Below are positions 44,053-52,834 of a DNA stretch of 64,000 bases, one piece after another. Source of the DNA: Arthrobacter sp. StoSoilB20 (lineage in GTDB: Bacteria; Actinomycetota; Actinomycetes; Actinomycetales; Micrococcaceae); NCBI RefSeq assembly GCF_019977295.1, contig NZ_AP024651.1:4402001-4466000 (forward strand). The letters run 5' to 3'. The position numbers and the translations under genes are program-made. The notes under the pieces are model-generated. The model worked only from the letters and a program-made list of their open reading frames with translations. It made no database searches and had not been told where the DNA came from. Each line of letters begins with the position of its first letter. Within the stretch, counting starts at the first letter, position 1.

Positions 44053-44418
44053 ATGGCAGCAAAATGGATCGAACTGGTCACCGGATCACTCGAGCAGAAG
44101 AAGCAGTACAAGCAAGCCAAGGGCCGCATGGATGCACTGCCCGAGCCCTACCGGACCGTAGCGTCGGCCTTCAACCGGTACCTGATGTACTACGGCGGCG
44201 TCACCGACGGCGACACCATGGTCCAGATGTTCACGGACCTGGCAGACCTATGGGAAAGGGCTGCTATTGAAGGCACGCCGGTGACCGAAATGGTGGGCGA
44301 AGATCCGATCGAATTCGCCGAAACCTTCGCCCAGGCGTACGGCGGCAAGCGCTGGATCGACAAGGAACGCGAGCGCCTGAACAAGGCAATCGACAAGGCG
44401 AAAGAAGCGGAATCATGA
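44053..44418 (+). CDS. DUF1048 family protein
   Basis: 121 residues, soluble and mostly helical. WIELVTGSLEQKKQYKQAKGRMDALPEPYR, FNRYLMYYG (cited in parts: GSLEQKKQYKQAK) and DPIEFAETFAQAYGGKRWID are typical of DUF1048. Such genes regularly follow PadR regulators. The biochemical role is unknown; an accessory role in sensing or in the exporter is inferred from the constant neighbourhood. 2 nt after PadR and overlapping the ATPase gene by 4 nt. Confidence 0.88.
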   Translation: MAAKWIELVTGSLEQKKQYKQAKGRMDALPEPYRTVASAFNRYLMYYGGVTDGDTMVQMFTDLADLWERAAIEGTPVTEMVGEDPIEFAETFAQAYGGKRWIDKERERLNKAIDKAKEAES

Positions 44419-45242
44419 CTGCTGCGGCAATACAAGTAAAGGGCATCGAAAAGTCCTACAAGGACCTTCATGTACTCCGTGGAGTCGATTTCGAGGTAGC
44501 CCCCGGCAGCATCTTTGCCCTGCTGGGCTCCAACGGAGCGGGCAAGACCACCATGGTGAAAATCCTCTCTACGCTGCTGAAAGCGGACGCCGGCTCGGCC
44601 GCCGTCGAAGGCTTTGACGTTGCCGCCGAGTCGCTCCAGGTGAGGCAGTCCATCAGCCTCACCGGTCAGTTCGCCGCAGTGGATGAAGTCCTCTCCGGCA
44701 AGGAGAACCTGATCCTGGTGGCGAAACTCAGGCACTTGAAGAATCCGGGCGGAATAGCAGATGACCTGCTGGCCCGGTTCAGCCTCACCGAGGCCGGTCC
44801 CCGCAAGGTGGGAACGTACTCGGGCGGTATGCGTCGCCGCCTCGACATCGCCATGAGCCTGATCGGCGATCCGAAGGTGATCTTCCTGGATGAGCCAACC
44901 ACCGGCCTCGACCCGGAAGCCCGCCTTGAGGTCTGGCAGATCGTCAAGAATCTCGCCCATCAGGGGACCACAGTCCTCCTCACCACGCAGTATCTGGACG
45001 AAGCCGAACAGCTTGCTGATCGGATTGCCATCCTCCATGAGGGGCGGATCATCGCCAACGGAACCCTGGCCGAACTCAAGCGCCTGTTGCCGCCGGCCAA
45101 AATCGAATACGTCGAGAAACAGCCGAGCCTGGAGGACATCTTCCTGGCACTGGTAGGCACCGGCGCCAGCACCAGCGCAGGCACCGGCACAGGCACCGCC
45201 ACCCAAGCCGCCAGCCCCGAGTCAGTAAAGGACAGGTCATGA
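44415..45242 (+). CDS. ABC exporter ATP-binding protein, DrrA-like
   Basis: 275 residues. Walker A LLGSNGAGKTTMVKIL, signature YSGGMRRRLDIA, Walker B VIFLDEPTTGLD, and the Q-loop in SLTGQFAAVDE (the typical DrrA form). The C-terminal tail is Thr/Gly/Ala-rich. With the following permease it forms an ABC-2 type exporter, probably for a drug-like compound. Overlaps at both ends are ATGA. Confidence 0.93.
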   Translation: MTAAAIQVKGIEKSYKDLHVLRGVDFEVAPGSIFALLGSNGAGKTTMVKILSTLLKADAGSAAVEGFDVAAESLQVRQSISLTGQFAAVDEVLSGKENLILVAKLRHLKNPGGIADDLLARFSLTEAGPRKVGTYSGGMRRRLDIAMSLIGDPKVIFLDEPTTGLDPEARLEVWQIVKNLAHQGTTVLLTTQYLDEAEQLADRIAILHEGRIIANGTLAELKRLLPPAKIEYVEKQPSLEDIFLALVGTGASTSAGTGTGTATQAASPESVKDRS

Positions 45243-46000
45243 ACACCCACTTCTTCGCAGACACCTCTGTCCTGCTGGGCCGTTCCATGCGGCACATCTT
45301 CCGGAGCGTGGACACCATCATCACCACCGCGATCACCCCGATCGCTCTGATGCTGCTGTTCGTCTACGTCTTCGGCGGGGCCATCAGGACGGACACGGAC
45401 AACTACGTCAACTACCTGCTCCCGGGCATCATGCTGATTGCGATCGCATCCGGCATCGCTTACACGGCCGTCCGCTTGTTTACGGACATGCAGAGTGGGA
45501 TCTTCGAGCGGTTCCAGTCCATGCCGATCGCACGTTCGTCGGTTCTTTGGGCCCACGTACTGACCTCGCTGGTGGCTAACGGCCTCTCGCTGGTGATCAT
45601 CGTCCTGGTGGCGCTCCTCATGGGTTTCCGCACCTCGGCCAATGTGCTGGACTGGTTGGCCGTGGCGGGTATTTTGGCACTCTTCACCCTGGCGCTGACG
45701 TGGATTGCCATCATCGCCGGCCTCTCGGCAAAATCGGTGGACGGGGCGGGAGGATTCTCCTACCCGTTGATCTTCCTGCCTTTCATCAGTTCGGCATTCG
45801 TCCCCACGGAAACCATGCCCGGCCCGGTGCGCTGGTTCGCTGAAAACCAGCCGGTGACCTCAATCGTGAACACCATCCAGGACCTGTTCGCCCTGCGTCC
45901 GGTGGGTGGCGACATCTGGGTGGCCTTGGCCTGGTGCCTCGGGATCCTCGTTGTCTCCTACGCCTTTGCCACGGCAGCCTACAAGCGCCAGATCGCCTAG
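45239..46000 (+). CDS. ABC-2 type exporter permease, DrrB-like
   Basis: 253 residues with six hydrophobic segments. RSMRHIFRSVDTIITTAITP and the first segment LMLLFVYVFGGAI are typical of DrrB permeases; the pattern PLIFLPFISSAFVPTETMPGP is the conserved ABC-2 C-terminal element. Last gene of the PadR operon; a terminator follows at 46050. Confidence 0.92.
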   Translation: MNTHFFADTSVLLGRSMRHIFRSVDTIITTAITPIALMLLFVYVFGGAIRTDTDNYVNYLLPGIMLIAIASGIAYTAVRLFTDMQSGIFERFQSMPIARSSVLWAHVLTSLVANGLSLVIIVLVALLMGFRTSANVLDWLAVAGILALFTLALTWIAIIAGLSAKSVDGAGGFSYPLIFLPFISSAFVPTETMPGPVRWFAENQPVTSIVNTIQDLFALRPVGGDIWVALAWCLGILVVSYAFATAAYKRQIA

Positions 46001-46049
46001 GCGCCGCGGCATCAGAAACAGCATCAGAAACAGCACCAAACCACGGCCT

Positions 46050-46080
46050 AAGCTCCTCTTTCCCACAAGAGGAGCTTTCG
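46050..46080 (+). terminator. Terminator of the PadR-ABC operon
   Basis: AAGCTCCTCTT and its exact complement with a 6-nt loop, ending TTTCG. Just upstream is a 12-bp tandem duplication CATCAGAAACAG. Confidence 0.8.
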
Positions 46081-46187
46081 CCATGCAGACCGATTCGCCA
46101 TTTGTCAGGCATTGGCTATAGCTTTATCGAACACATTTGTAACGGCCGTCACTATTGTGGCGGGTCCTTCGAAGGGTTCTTGAACTA

Positions 46188-47648
46188 ATGTCCGATCAGA
46201 CAACACAGGGGCAGCTCCGCGCCTCCAGCAGGGACAGCGAGCCCCACCTGTCACGCTCGCTCAGCAACCGCCACATCCAGCTCCTGGCAATCGGCGGCGC
46301 AATCGGCACCGGCCTGTTCATGGGCTCCGGCAAGACCATCTCCGTCGCCGGCCCGTCCGTGATCTTTGTGTACATGATCATCGGCTTCATGCTGTTCTTC
46401 GTCATGAGGGCCATGGGCCAGCTCCTGCTGTCCAACCTGAACTACAAGTCCTTCAGCGACTTCGCGGGCGACCTCTTGGGCCCGTGGGCGGGCTTCTTCA
46501 CCGGTTGGACCTACTGGTTCTGCTGGGTGGTCACCGGCGTGGCGGACGTCATCGCGATCGCGGGCTACGCCGACGAACTTTGGCCGGGAATCCAGCTCTG
46601 GATCCCGGGCCTGGCAACCATCATCATCCTGCTCCTCCTGAACCTTCCCACTGTGAAGGCCTTCGGTGAGACAGAGTTCTGGTTCGCCCTGATCAAAATC
46701 GTTGCCATCGTGGCATTGATCGTGGTGGGCCTGGTGATGATTTTCACCGGCTTCCAGTCCAACGCGGGAACCGCAAGCTTCACCAATCTCTGGAGCCATG
46801 GCGGCTTCTTCCCCAAGGAATTCATGGGCTTCGTGGCCGGTTTCCAGATCGCCGTGTTCGCCTTCGTGGGCATTGAACTGGTGGGCACCGCAGCGGCTGA
46901 AACCAAGAACCCGGAGCACAATCTCCCCCGCGCCATCAATGCCATCCCCCTGCGCGTCATGCTCTTCTACGTCGGCGCCCTCATCATCCTCATGTCGGTC
47001 ACACCTTGGACCGAGTTCAAGGCGGGCCAGAGCCCCTTCATCGCCATGTTCTCCCTCGCCGGTTTGGGAATGGCAGCCACCGTGGTCAACCTCGTAGTGC
47101 TCACCTCGGCCATGTCGTCGGCCAACTCGGGCATCTACTCCACGTCCCGCATGGTTTACGGCCTGGCCAACGACGGCGATGCGCCCAAGCTCTTCGGTCG
47201 GCTCTCCAGCCGCAAAGTACCCCAGAACGCCCTGTTCCTGTCCTGCGTCCTGCTGCTGGCCGGCGTCGCGCTTCTTTATGCGGGCAAGGACGTTGGAGTT
47301 GCCTTCGACATGGTGACCACCGTTTCCGCGGTCTGCTTCATGTTCGTCTGGTCGATCATCCTGGCCAGCTACCTCGTTTACCGCAAACGCCGCCCCGAGC
47401 AGCACGCGGCCTCACCCTTCAAGATGCCCGGCGGCATCCCGATGGTGTGGATTGTCTTCGCATTCTTCGCGTTCCTGGTTTGGGCGCTGACCACCCAGCC
47501 GGACACCCTCACAGCCCTGCTGGTAACGCCCATCTGGTTCGCCATCCTCGGCGTCGCTTACGCAGTGGTCCGCAGGTCGCCCCTGCATCAGGCCCGCGTG
47601 GCCGAATGGAAGGCGATGGCTGAAGCCGAAACCGTGGCAGCGCGCTAA
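46188..47648 (+). CDS. cycA: D-serine/D-alanine/glycine:H+ symporter
   Basis: 486 residues, 12 helices, APC amino acid transporter. Very similar over its length to E. coli CycA as remembered: NRHIQLLAIGGAIGTGLFMG, YKSFSDFAGDLLGPWAG, FQIAVFAFVGIELVGTAAAE, TSAMSSANSGIYSTSRM and SYLVYRKRRPEQH all correspond. ATG 46188 is the best start; GAAGG lies 15 nt upstream, longer than usual. Stands alone between two terminators. Import of glycine, D-alanine and D-serine is expected. Confidence 0.92.
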   Translation: MSDQTTQGQLRASSRDSEPHLSRSLSNRHIQLLAIGGAIGTGLFMGSGKTISVAGPSVIFVYMIIGFMLFFVMRAMGQLLLSNLNYKSFSDFAGDLLGPWAGFFTGWTYWFCWVVTGVADVIAIAGYADELWPGIQLWIPGLATIIILLLLNLPTVKAFGETEFWFALIKIVAIVALIVVGLVMIFTGFQSNAGTASFTNLWSHGGFFPKEFMGFVAGFQIAVFAFVGIELVGTAAAETKNPEHNLPRAINAIPLRVMLFYVGALIILMSVTPWTEFKAGQSPFIAMFSLAGLGMAATVVNLVVLTSAMSSANSGIYSTSRMVYGLANDGDAPKLFGRLSSRKVPQNALFLSCVLLLAGVALLYAGKDVGVAFDMVTTVSAVCFMFVWSIILASYLVYRKRRPEQHAASPFKMPGGIPMVWIVFAFFAFLVWALTTQPDTLTALLVTPIWFAILGVAYAVVRRSPLHQARVAEWKAMAEAETVAAR

Positions 47649-47685
47649 CACATTAAGGCGCGCTGACTTCCAACAAACAGAGGCC

Positions 47686-47716
47686 GACGTCGGTACCCAG
47701 CTTGGGTGCCGGCGTC
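47686..47716 (+). terminator. Hairpin after cycA
   Basis: GACGTCGGTACCCA pairs with TGGGTGCCGGCGTC (two G-U pairs) across a 3-nt loop, followed by GCGCTCTTCTT. It separates cycA from the convergent siderophore operon. Confidence 0.7.
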
Positions 47717-47747
47717 GCGCTCTTCTTGCAGCAGGGACAGAAACCCG

Positions 47748-48506
47748 TCAGGCGAAGTACACTCCGATGCGGTTGCCGTCGATCTCCTCAATCCGGATAT
47801 CAATGTCATAGACGTCGTGCAGCATCCCCGCGCGCATGATTTCCGACGGCGTGCCCTGATGGATGAGCCTGCCGTTCTTCATGGCCAGGATGGTGTCCGA
47901 GTAGCAGGACGCGAAATTGATGTCGTGGACCACCAGCACGATGGTCTTGCCCAGTTCGTCAGCCAAACGCCGGAGCAACCGCATCATCTCCACCGAGTGC
48001 TTCATGTCCAGGTTGTTCAGGGGCTCATCCAGCAGCAGGTATTCAGTGTCCTGCGCCAGGACCATCGCGATGTAGGCACGCTGACGCTGACCGCCGGAGA
48101 GCTCGTCAACGAACTTGTCGGCCATGGATGTGAGGTCCAGTTGGCGGATCGCCTCGTCCACGTGCTCAAGATCCTCCACGGTGGGCCGGCCTCCACTGTG
48201 GGGAAAGCGCCCAAAAGCCACGAGGTCGCGCACGGTAAGCCGCATCGTCAGGTGGTTTTCCTGACGGAGGATGGCCATGGTCTTGGCCAGTTCCTTACTG
48301 GGGGTGGCCGTGACATCCAGTCCGGCAACTGAGACTCCCCCGGCATCCATGGGCTGCAGCCGGCTGATCAGGGAGAGAAGCGTCGACTTGCCGGCGCCAT
48401 TGGGGCCGATGATGGACGTGATGCCGCCGCGGGGAATCTCGCAGGTCACATCGTCCAGCACGGTGGTGCCGCCGTAGCGCTTGGTCACGTTCCGGACGGT
48501 AATCAT
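47748..48506 (-). CDS. Siderophore ABC importer ATP-binding protein (YclP-like)
   Basis: 252 residues. Walker A IIGPNGAGKSTLLSLI, signature ELSGGQRQRAYIA, Walker B TEYLLLDEPLNNLD. VTKRYGGTTVLDDVTCEIPR opens the protein. The pattern fits the Fe3+-siderophore group. The start is the ATG at 48506, which overlaps the permease stop codon (ATGA). The frame is open further upstream but that is the permease gene read in another frame. Last gene of the iron operon. Confidence 0.93.
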   Translation of the reverse strand: MITVRNVTKRYGGTTVLDDVTCEIPRGGITSIIGPNGAGKSTLLSLISRLQPMDAGGVSVAGLDVTATPSKELAKTMAILRQENHLTMRLTVRDLVAFGRFPHSGGRPTVEDLEHVDEAIRQLDLTSMADKFVDELSGGQRQRAYIAMVLAQDTEYLLLDEPLNNLDMKHSVEMMRLLRRLADELGKTIVLVVHDINFASCYSDTILAMKNGRLIHQGTPSEIMRAGMLHDVYDIDIRIEEIDGNRIGVYFA

Positions 48507-49537
48507 TTCAGCGAGCCTTTCAGCAACAGGTAAAGGAAGAGGATGCCGCCGGTGAACTCGATGATGACGCTCAGGGCAGTGGCAAAGCCGAACACGCGCT
48601 CCAGCAGCAACTGGCCGCCCACCAACGCAATGGCACCGATCAACACCACGATCGGCAGAAGCCAGGCATGCCGGAAACCACGGCAGAGCTGATAGCCGAG
48701 GCTCACCACCAGGAGCCCGAAGAACGTCACGGGACCCACCAGGGCCGTGGAGATGGCAACCAGCAGCGAGCATGCAAGCAACACCCGCATCACCACGCGC
48801 TTGTGGTCCACGCCGACGTTGATGGCCACTTCCCGGCCAAGCGCCAGCACGTCCAAGGTGTGCCGCATGCGCCACACTCCGACGCATACCAGCGCAACCA
48901 GCACCGCGGAAACACCCAGCAGCCCCGGGTCCACGTTGTTGAAGCTGGCGAAGAACAGGTCCTGGAGGATGATGAATTCGCTCGGTTCCATGAGCCTCTG
49001 CAACAGCGAGGAGAAACCACGGAACAGCGTGCCAAGCACAATCCCAACGAGCAACAGCAGATGCAGGGACCTCGTGGCCCCGGTGAACATCCACCGGTAA
49101 AGGAACGCGCTGAATCCCACCATCAGCAGGATCTCCACACCGAACTTGAGCGTCGACGGAGCGGTGGCCAACGTCGCGGCCCCGGCAATGAAAGCCAGCG
49201 CGGTTTGCACCAGGATGTACAGGGAGTCGAAGCCCATAATGGACGGCGTCAGGATCCGGTTGGCCGTCACGGTCTGGAAAAGCAGCGTGGACACTCCAAC
49301 CGCCACGGCTACCAGCAGCATCGCTGAGACCTTGATGGCCCGGCGCGGCAGGATGTACGCGATGTTGCCTTTGAGGTCGATGGTCAGGAAAACAGCAACA
49401 AGAACGACGGCGGCAATCGCCAGGATGGCGATCACCAGTCCCGGCGGGGTGCTTCGTACGGTTGCGCGCAGGCGGGCCACCACAGAAACGGGCGCGAGTG
49501 GCTTCAGGGGTGCCGGCGTCACGGAAGTTTCAGGCAT
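48503..49537 (-). CDS. FecCD-family siderophore permease (YclO-like)
   Basis: 344 residues, about nine to ten helices. FecCD marks: TPSIMGFDSLYILVQTALAF, a central EFIILQDLFFASFNNVDPG, and the C-terminal GPVTFFGLLVVSLGYQL. Second permease of a heterodimeric pore. Overlaps both neighbours (8 nt and 4 nt). Confidence 0.92.
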   Translation of the reverse strand: MPETSVTPAPLKPLAPVSVVARLRATVRSTPPGLVIAILAIAAVVLVAVFLTIDLKGNIAYILPRRAIKVSAMLLVAVAVGVSTLLFQTVTANRILTPSIMGFDSLYILVQTALAFIAGAATLATAPSTLKFGVEILLMVGFSAFLYRWMFTGATRSLHLLLLVGIVLGTLFRGFSSLLQRLMEPSEFIILQDLFFASFNNVDPGLLGVSAVLVALVCVGVWRMRHTLDVLALGREVAINVGVDHKRVVMRVLLACSLLVAISTALVGPVTFFGLLVVSLGYQLCRGFRHAWLLPIVVLIGAIALVGGQLLLERVFGFATALSVIIEFTGGILFLYLLLKGSLK

Positions 49538-50537
49538 TGCGTTTCCTCAACAGCAGGAAGAGAAACAAGATGGCACCCAGGACGGACATGACCATGCCCA
49601 CAGGAACCTCATAGGGGAACCGAATGGTCCGGCCAATGATGTCGCAAACCAGCACGAACGCCGCCCCGAAAAGCGCGGTCCAGGGAACGGCACGGCGGAG
49701 ATTGTCGCCGAACAGCAGGGAAACAATGTTGGGGACCACCAGGCCGAGGAACGGCACAGCGCCCACAGTGGTAACAACAACCGCCGAGATCAGCGAGACG
49801 ATCATCAGGCCGAGCCGCATGGTGCGGGCGTAGTTCAGGCCAAGGTTGGTGGTGAAGTCCTGGCCCATGCCGGCCACGGTGAAGCGGTCGGCAGCAAGGA
49901 GGCCCACCAACACCAGGACAGCCACGATCCACAGCAGTTCGTACCGGCCGCGCAGCACCCCGGAGAAGTCGCCGATCATCCAGTTGCTGAGCGTCTGCAA
50001 CAGGTCAAAACGGTAGGCGAAGAACGTAGTGACGGCCGCGATGATGCCGCCCAGCATGATGCCCACCAGCGGAATCAGCAGGGTATTCCGGGCCGGAAGC
50101 CTCCGGAGGATCGCCAGGAACAGGGCTGTGCCCAGGACGGCGAACACGGATGCCACGATCATCTTGGTCAGAATCGGTGAGTCCGGGGCAAACACGGTGA
50201 CCACCAGGATGCCGAGAGTGGCCGATTCCACCGTGCCCACAGTGGACGGCTCAACAAAGCGGTTCCGGGCCATGAGCTGCATGATCAACCCGGCAACGGC
50301 GACGGCCATCCCGGCCAGCACCACAGCCAAGGTGCGTGGCACCCGGGAGACCCAGAAGATCTCCCAAGCACCGGCGTCGTTCGCCAGCAGGGCCGGCAAC
50401 GAAACGTCGCTGACCCCGACGAAGATACTGCCAACCGCAATCACCAGCACAACGACGGCAGCCGCAACCAGGCGGGCGGTTTCGCCAGTCCGGTTGCGGC
50501 TTGCTGCTGCCGTGGGGCGCACGGCTGTAATTGTCAC
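49530..50537 (-). CDS. FecCD-family siderophore permease (YclN-like)
   Basis: 335 residues. RVPRTLAVVLAGMAVAVAGL and MQLMARNRFVEPSTVGTVES are the usual FecCD coupling region; GAVPFLGLVVPNIVSLLFGD the C-terminal mark. GTG start 26 nt after the binding-protein gene. Pairs with the next permease. Confidence 0.92.
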   Translation of the reverse strand: MTITAVRPTAAASRNRTGETARLVAAAVVVLVIAVGSIFVGVSDVSLPALLANDAGAWEIFWVSRVPRTLAVVLAGMAVAVAGLIMQLMARNRFVEPSTVGTVESATLGILVVTVFAPDSPILTKMIVASVFAVLGTALFLAILRRLPARNTLLIPLVGIMLGGIIAAVTTFFAYRFDLLQTLSNWMIGDFSGVLRGRYELLWIVAVLVLVGLLAADRFTVAGMGQDFTTNLGLNYARTMRLGLMIVSLISAVVVTTVGAVPFLGLVVPNIVSLLFGDNLRRAVPWTALFGAAFVLVCDIIGRTIRFPYEVPVGMVMSVLGAILFLFLLLRKRNA

Positions 50538-50563
50538 GTCAGGATTTCAGGTGAAGCGGAAGG

Positions 50564-51514
50564 TCAGGCGACGGAGTCGGCCACTGCGGTGACCATGGCC
50601 TGGACGTTGTTCAGGCCGTAGCCAACGATGTACCAACCGGCGGGATCGAGGTTGACGATCTTGTTGTTCTTGGCGGCGTTGGTGGACTTCACGAGCTCGT
50701 TGTCCAGGATGGGGTTGGCTGTGGAGCCGGGGGTGCCGATCGCGGTATCGCGGTTGATGACGTAGAGGATGTCCGGGTTGGTTTCCTTGATGTATTCGAA
50801 GGAAACAGCCTCGCCGTGGGAGCCCTCGGCCTTGACGTCGGCCGCAGTGGGGACGCCCAGGACGTCGTGGATGATGCCGAAGCGTGAGCCCGCACCGTAC
50901 GCGGTGACTTCGCCACCGGAGGTCAGGACGATCAGGCCCTTGCCGGCAGAGGTGGCCTTGGTCTTGGTCTCAGCCACCTTCTTGTCTACCTCTGCAAGCT
51001 TGGAGGCGACTTCGTCTTCCTTCTTGAAGATCTTGCCGAGCTTCTCGGTCTGGGCCTTGAAGCTTTCCATCGGCTTGGCGGCGTCAACGGAGAGATCGAT
51101 GGTGGGGGCGATCTTGCTCAATTCCTCGTAGGCGCCGGCGGTGCGGCCGGAGACGATGATGAGGTCCGGAGCTGCGGAGCTGACGGCTTCGAAATCGGGC
51201 TCCTTCAGCGAGCCCACCTTGGCATACTTGGCGTCGGAGAACTTCTTGAGTGCTTCCGGGTAGCTGGCTTCGGGAACGCCGGTGGGCTCCACGCCGAGCG
51301 CGTTCATGGTATCCAAAACGCCGAGATCGAAAGTGACCACCTTGGCCGGGTTCACGGGAACATTCGAGGTGGAGCCTTGGGCGTGTTCAATCGTGATGGT
51401 GCCGGCTTCCCCGGGCTGGGAAGACGCCGCCGCCCCGCCTCCACATGCCGTAACGGTCAGCAAGGCAGCGCCTGCAGCCAGTGCCCCGATGTAGCTCGAC
51501 AGCCTCTTTTTCAC
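50564..51514 (-). CDS. Siderophore-binding lipoprotein (YclQ-like, petrobactin/catecholate type)
   Basis: 316 residues. Lipoprotein signal peptide with lipobox LTVTACGG; C24 would be lipidated. The mature protein resembles Bacillus YclQ from memory: VVTFDLGVLDTMNALGVEPTG, YAKVGSLKEPDFEAV, PDLIIVSGRTAG, SKIAPTIDLSVDAAKPMESF, SRFGIIHDVLGV, and GEAVSFEYIKETNPDILYVI. YclQ carries petrobactin and its precursors, so an oxygen-rich catecholate siderophore is the first guess. No siderophore biosynthesis gene is in the window. GTG start after GGAG. First gene of the operon, with an iron box upstream. Confidence 0.92.
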   Translation of the reverse strand: MKKRLSSYIGALAAGAALLTVTACGGGAAASSQPGEAGTITIEHAQGSTSNVPVNPAKVVTFDLGVLDTMNALGVEPTGVPEASYPEALKKFSDAKYAKVGSLKEPDFEAVSSAAPDLIIVSGRTAGAYEELSKIAPTIDLSVDAAKPMESFKAQTEKLGKIFKKEDEVASKLAEVDKKVAETKTKATSAGKGLIVLTSGGEVTAYGAGSRFGIIHDVLGVPTAADVKAEGSHGEAVSFEYIKETNPDILYVINRDTAIGTPGSTANPILDNELVKSTNAAKNNKIVNLDPAGWYIVGYGLNNVQAMVTAVADSVA

Positions 51515-51576
51515 GCCGGTACTCCACTCACTAATAAGTCATAGATGTGTTGCCTAATTGCTTTTGACTCTATTAG

Positions 51577-51595
51577 TAAGGTGAGGCTAACTTCA
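51577..51595. promoter_or_regulatory. IdeR/DmdR-type iron box
   Basis: TAAGGTGAGGCTAACTTCA matches the TTAGGTTAGGCTAACCTAA consensus in 15 of 19 positions. It lies 63-81 nt upstream of the siderophore-binding lipoprotein start, so iron-loaded repressor should shut off the operon. Confidence 0.75.
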
Positions 51596-51601
51596 AAACC
51601 G

Positions 51602-51664
51602 AAAGGCCCTCCAGCGGTTGAAAGTGACCGAAGTCACGCGTTTTTCTCCCGCTGGAGAGCCTTT
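51602..51664 (-). terminator. Terminator of the mannitol operon
   Basis: A 16-bp stem with one mismatch (AAAGGCCCTCCAGCGG against CCGCTGGAGAGCCTTT) encloses an inner GTGAC-CGAA-GTCAC hairpin. It starts 22 nt after mtlD and is followed on the minus strand by CGGTTTT. Confidence 0.75.
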
Positions 51665-51685
51665 GTTACTTTTCGATCGTCAGGA

Positions 51686-52834
51686 TCAGGATTCTGCTTG
51701 CCGATCCTCCACGAGCTTCTGGACGGCAGCGAACAGTGGGTGCGAGGCCGTCAGTTCCGTGATGCGTTCGACGGCGGCCGCAGCGTCCAGCGCCGAGAGC
51801 AGCTTTGCGAGCTCTACGGCTTCGTCGTCGTTAGCGTCGTCGAAGCGGAGGGCAGCAGACATCGCCTCAAGAAGTGCCACCGGTGTCACGCCACGCTCGG
51901 CCAACTCCGCAGCAGGACCAACAAAGCGCTCATGCCGGCTGAGCTTCCGCAAGGGCGCCCTGCCCACGCGGTTCACCGTGTCCGGCAGATGCGGGTTGGT
52001 GAAGCGGGAAAGGATTTTCTGGACATAGGCCTCCTGCTCCGCCTCAACAAACCCATGCTTGGCAACCAGCAGTTCCTTGGTTTCCTCCAGCACTGCGCGG
52101 ACCTTCGCTGCAACAGACGGATCCGCCATGGCATCGGAGATCTTCTCAAGCCCGGCCTGGTACCCGAAGTACGCGGCCGAAGCATGGCCGGTATTGACCG
52201 TGAACAGCTTGCGCTCAATGTATGGACCAAGCTCGTCCACGAACGTGGCGCCCGGGATCACCGGCGCGTTGCCACCAAACGGAGTCCGGTCAATGACCCA
52301 CTCGTAGAACGTCTCCACGGTGACGTCCAGGCCCTGGCCCGGCGCCTGGTTGGGGACAATGCGGTCCACCGCCGTGTTGGCAAAGACTGCGAGCGCGTCC
52401 AAGTCGCCCGCGGAGTCGTCCCAGGCCGCACGGATTTCCGTGTGCAGGAGATCCGTAGCGTTAATGGCGTTCTCGCAGGCCATGACCTGCAATGGCGGCA
52501 ACTCCGGGGAACGGGCGGCCAGTCCCCTGGCGATCACCGGTGCCACGAACTTCAGGATGTGCGGACCCACCGCAGTGGTGACCACATCCGCCGTCGAGAT
52601 TTCCTCCACAACGGCGACTTCCTGCGAACCCGAGTTAAGGGCGCGGAAACCTGTGACGGTCTTGACCGCCGGGTTCTCGCCAACCTCGTGGACGTCATAG
52701 CTGCTTGCCGCCGCGAGCTGGCTGATCAGCGCGTCCGCGACATCGGCGAACACCACCTCATAGCCGGCTTCGTGAAGCAGCAGCCCCACGAAGCCACGCC
52801 CGATGTTGCCTGCCCCAAAATGGACTGCCTTCAC
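51686..52834 (-). CDS. mtlD: Mannitol-1-phosphate 5-dehydrogenase
   Basis: Oxidises mannitol 1-phosphate to fructose 6-phosphate with NAD+. 382 residues. The N-terminal [23 protein letters not shown] is the MtlD nucleotide-binding signature; [10 protein letters not shown] and DRIVPN are also conserved, and the polyol-dehydrogenase Lys lies in [22 protein letters not shown] sequence ([11 protein letters not shown]). GTG start overlapping the mtlA stop by one base (TAGTG). Full length. Confidence 0.95.
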   Translation of the reverse strand: MKAVHFGAGNIGRGFVGLLLHEAGYEVVFADVADALISQLAAASSYDVHEVGENPAVKTVTGFRALNSGSQEVAVVEEISTADVVTTAVGPHILKFVAPVIARGLAARSPELPPLQVMACENAINATDLLHTEIRAAWDDSAGDLDALAVFANTAVDRIVPNQAPGQGLDVTVETFYEWVIDRTPFGGNAPVIPGATFVDELGPYIERKLFTVNTGHASAAYFGYQAGLEKISDAMADPSVAAKVRAVLEETKELLVAKHGFVEAEQEAYVQKILSRFTNPHLPDTVNRVGRAPLRKLSRHERFVGPAAELAERGVTPVALLEAMSAALRFDDANDDEAVELAKLLSALDAAAAVERITELTASHPLFAAVQKLVEDRQAES

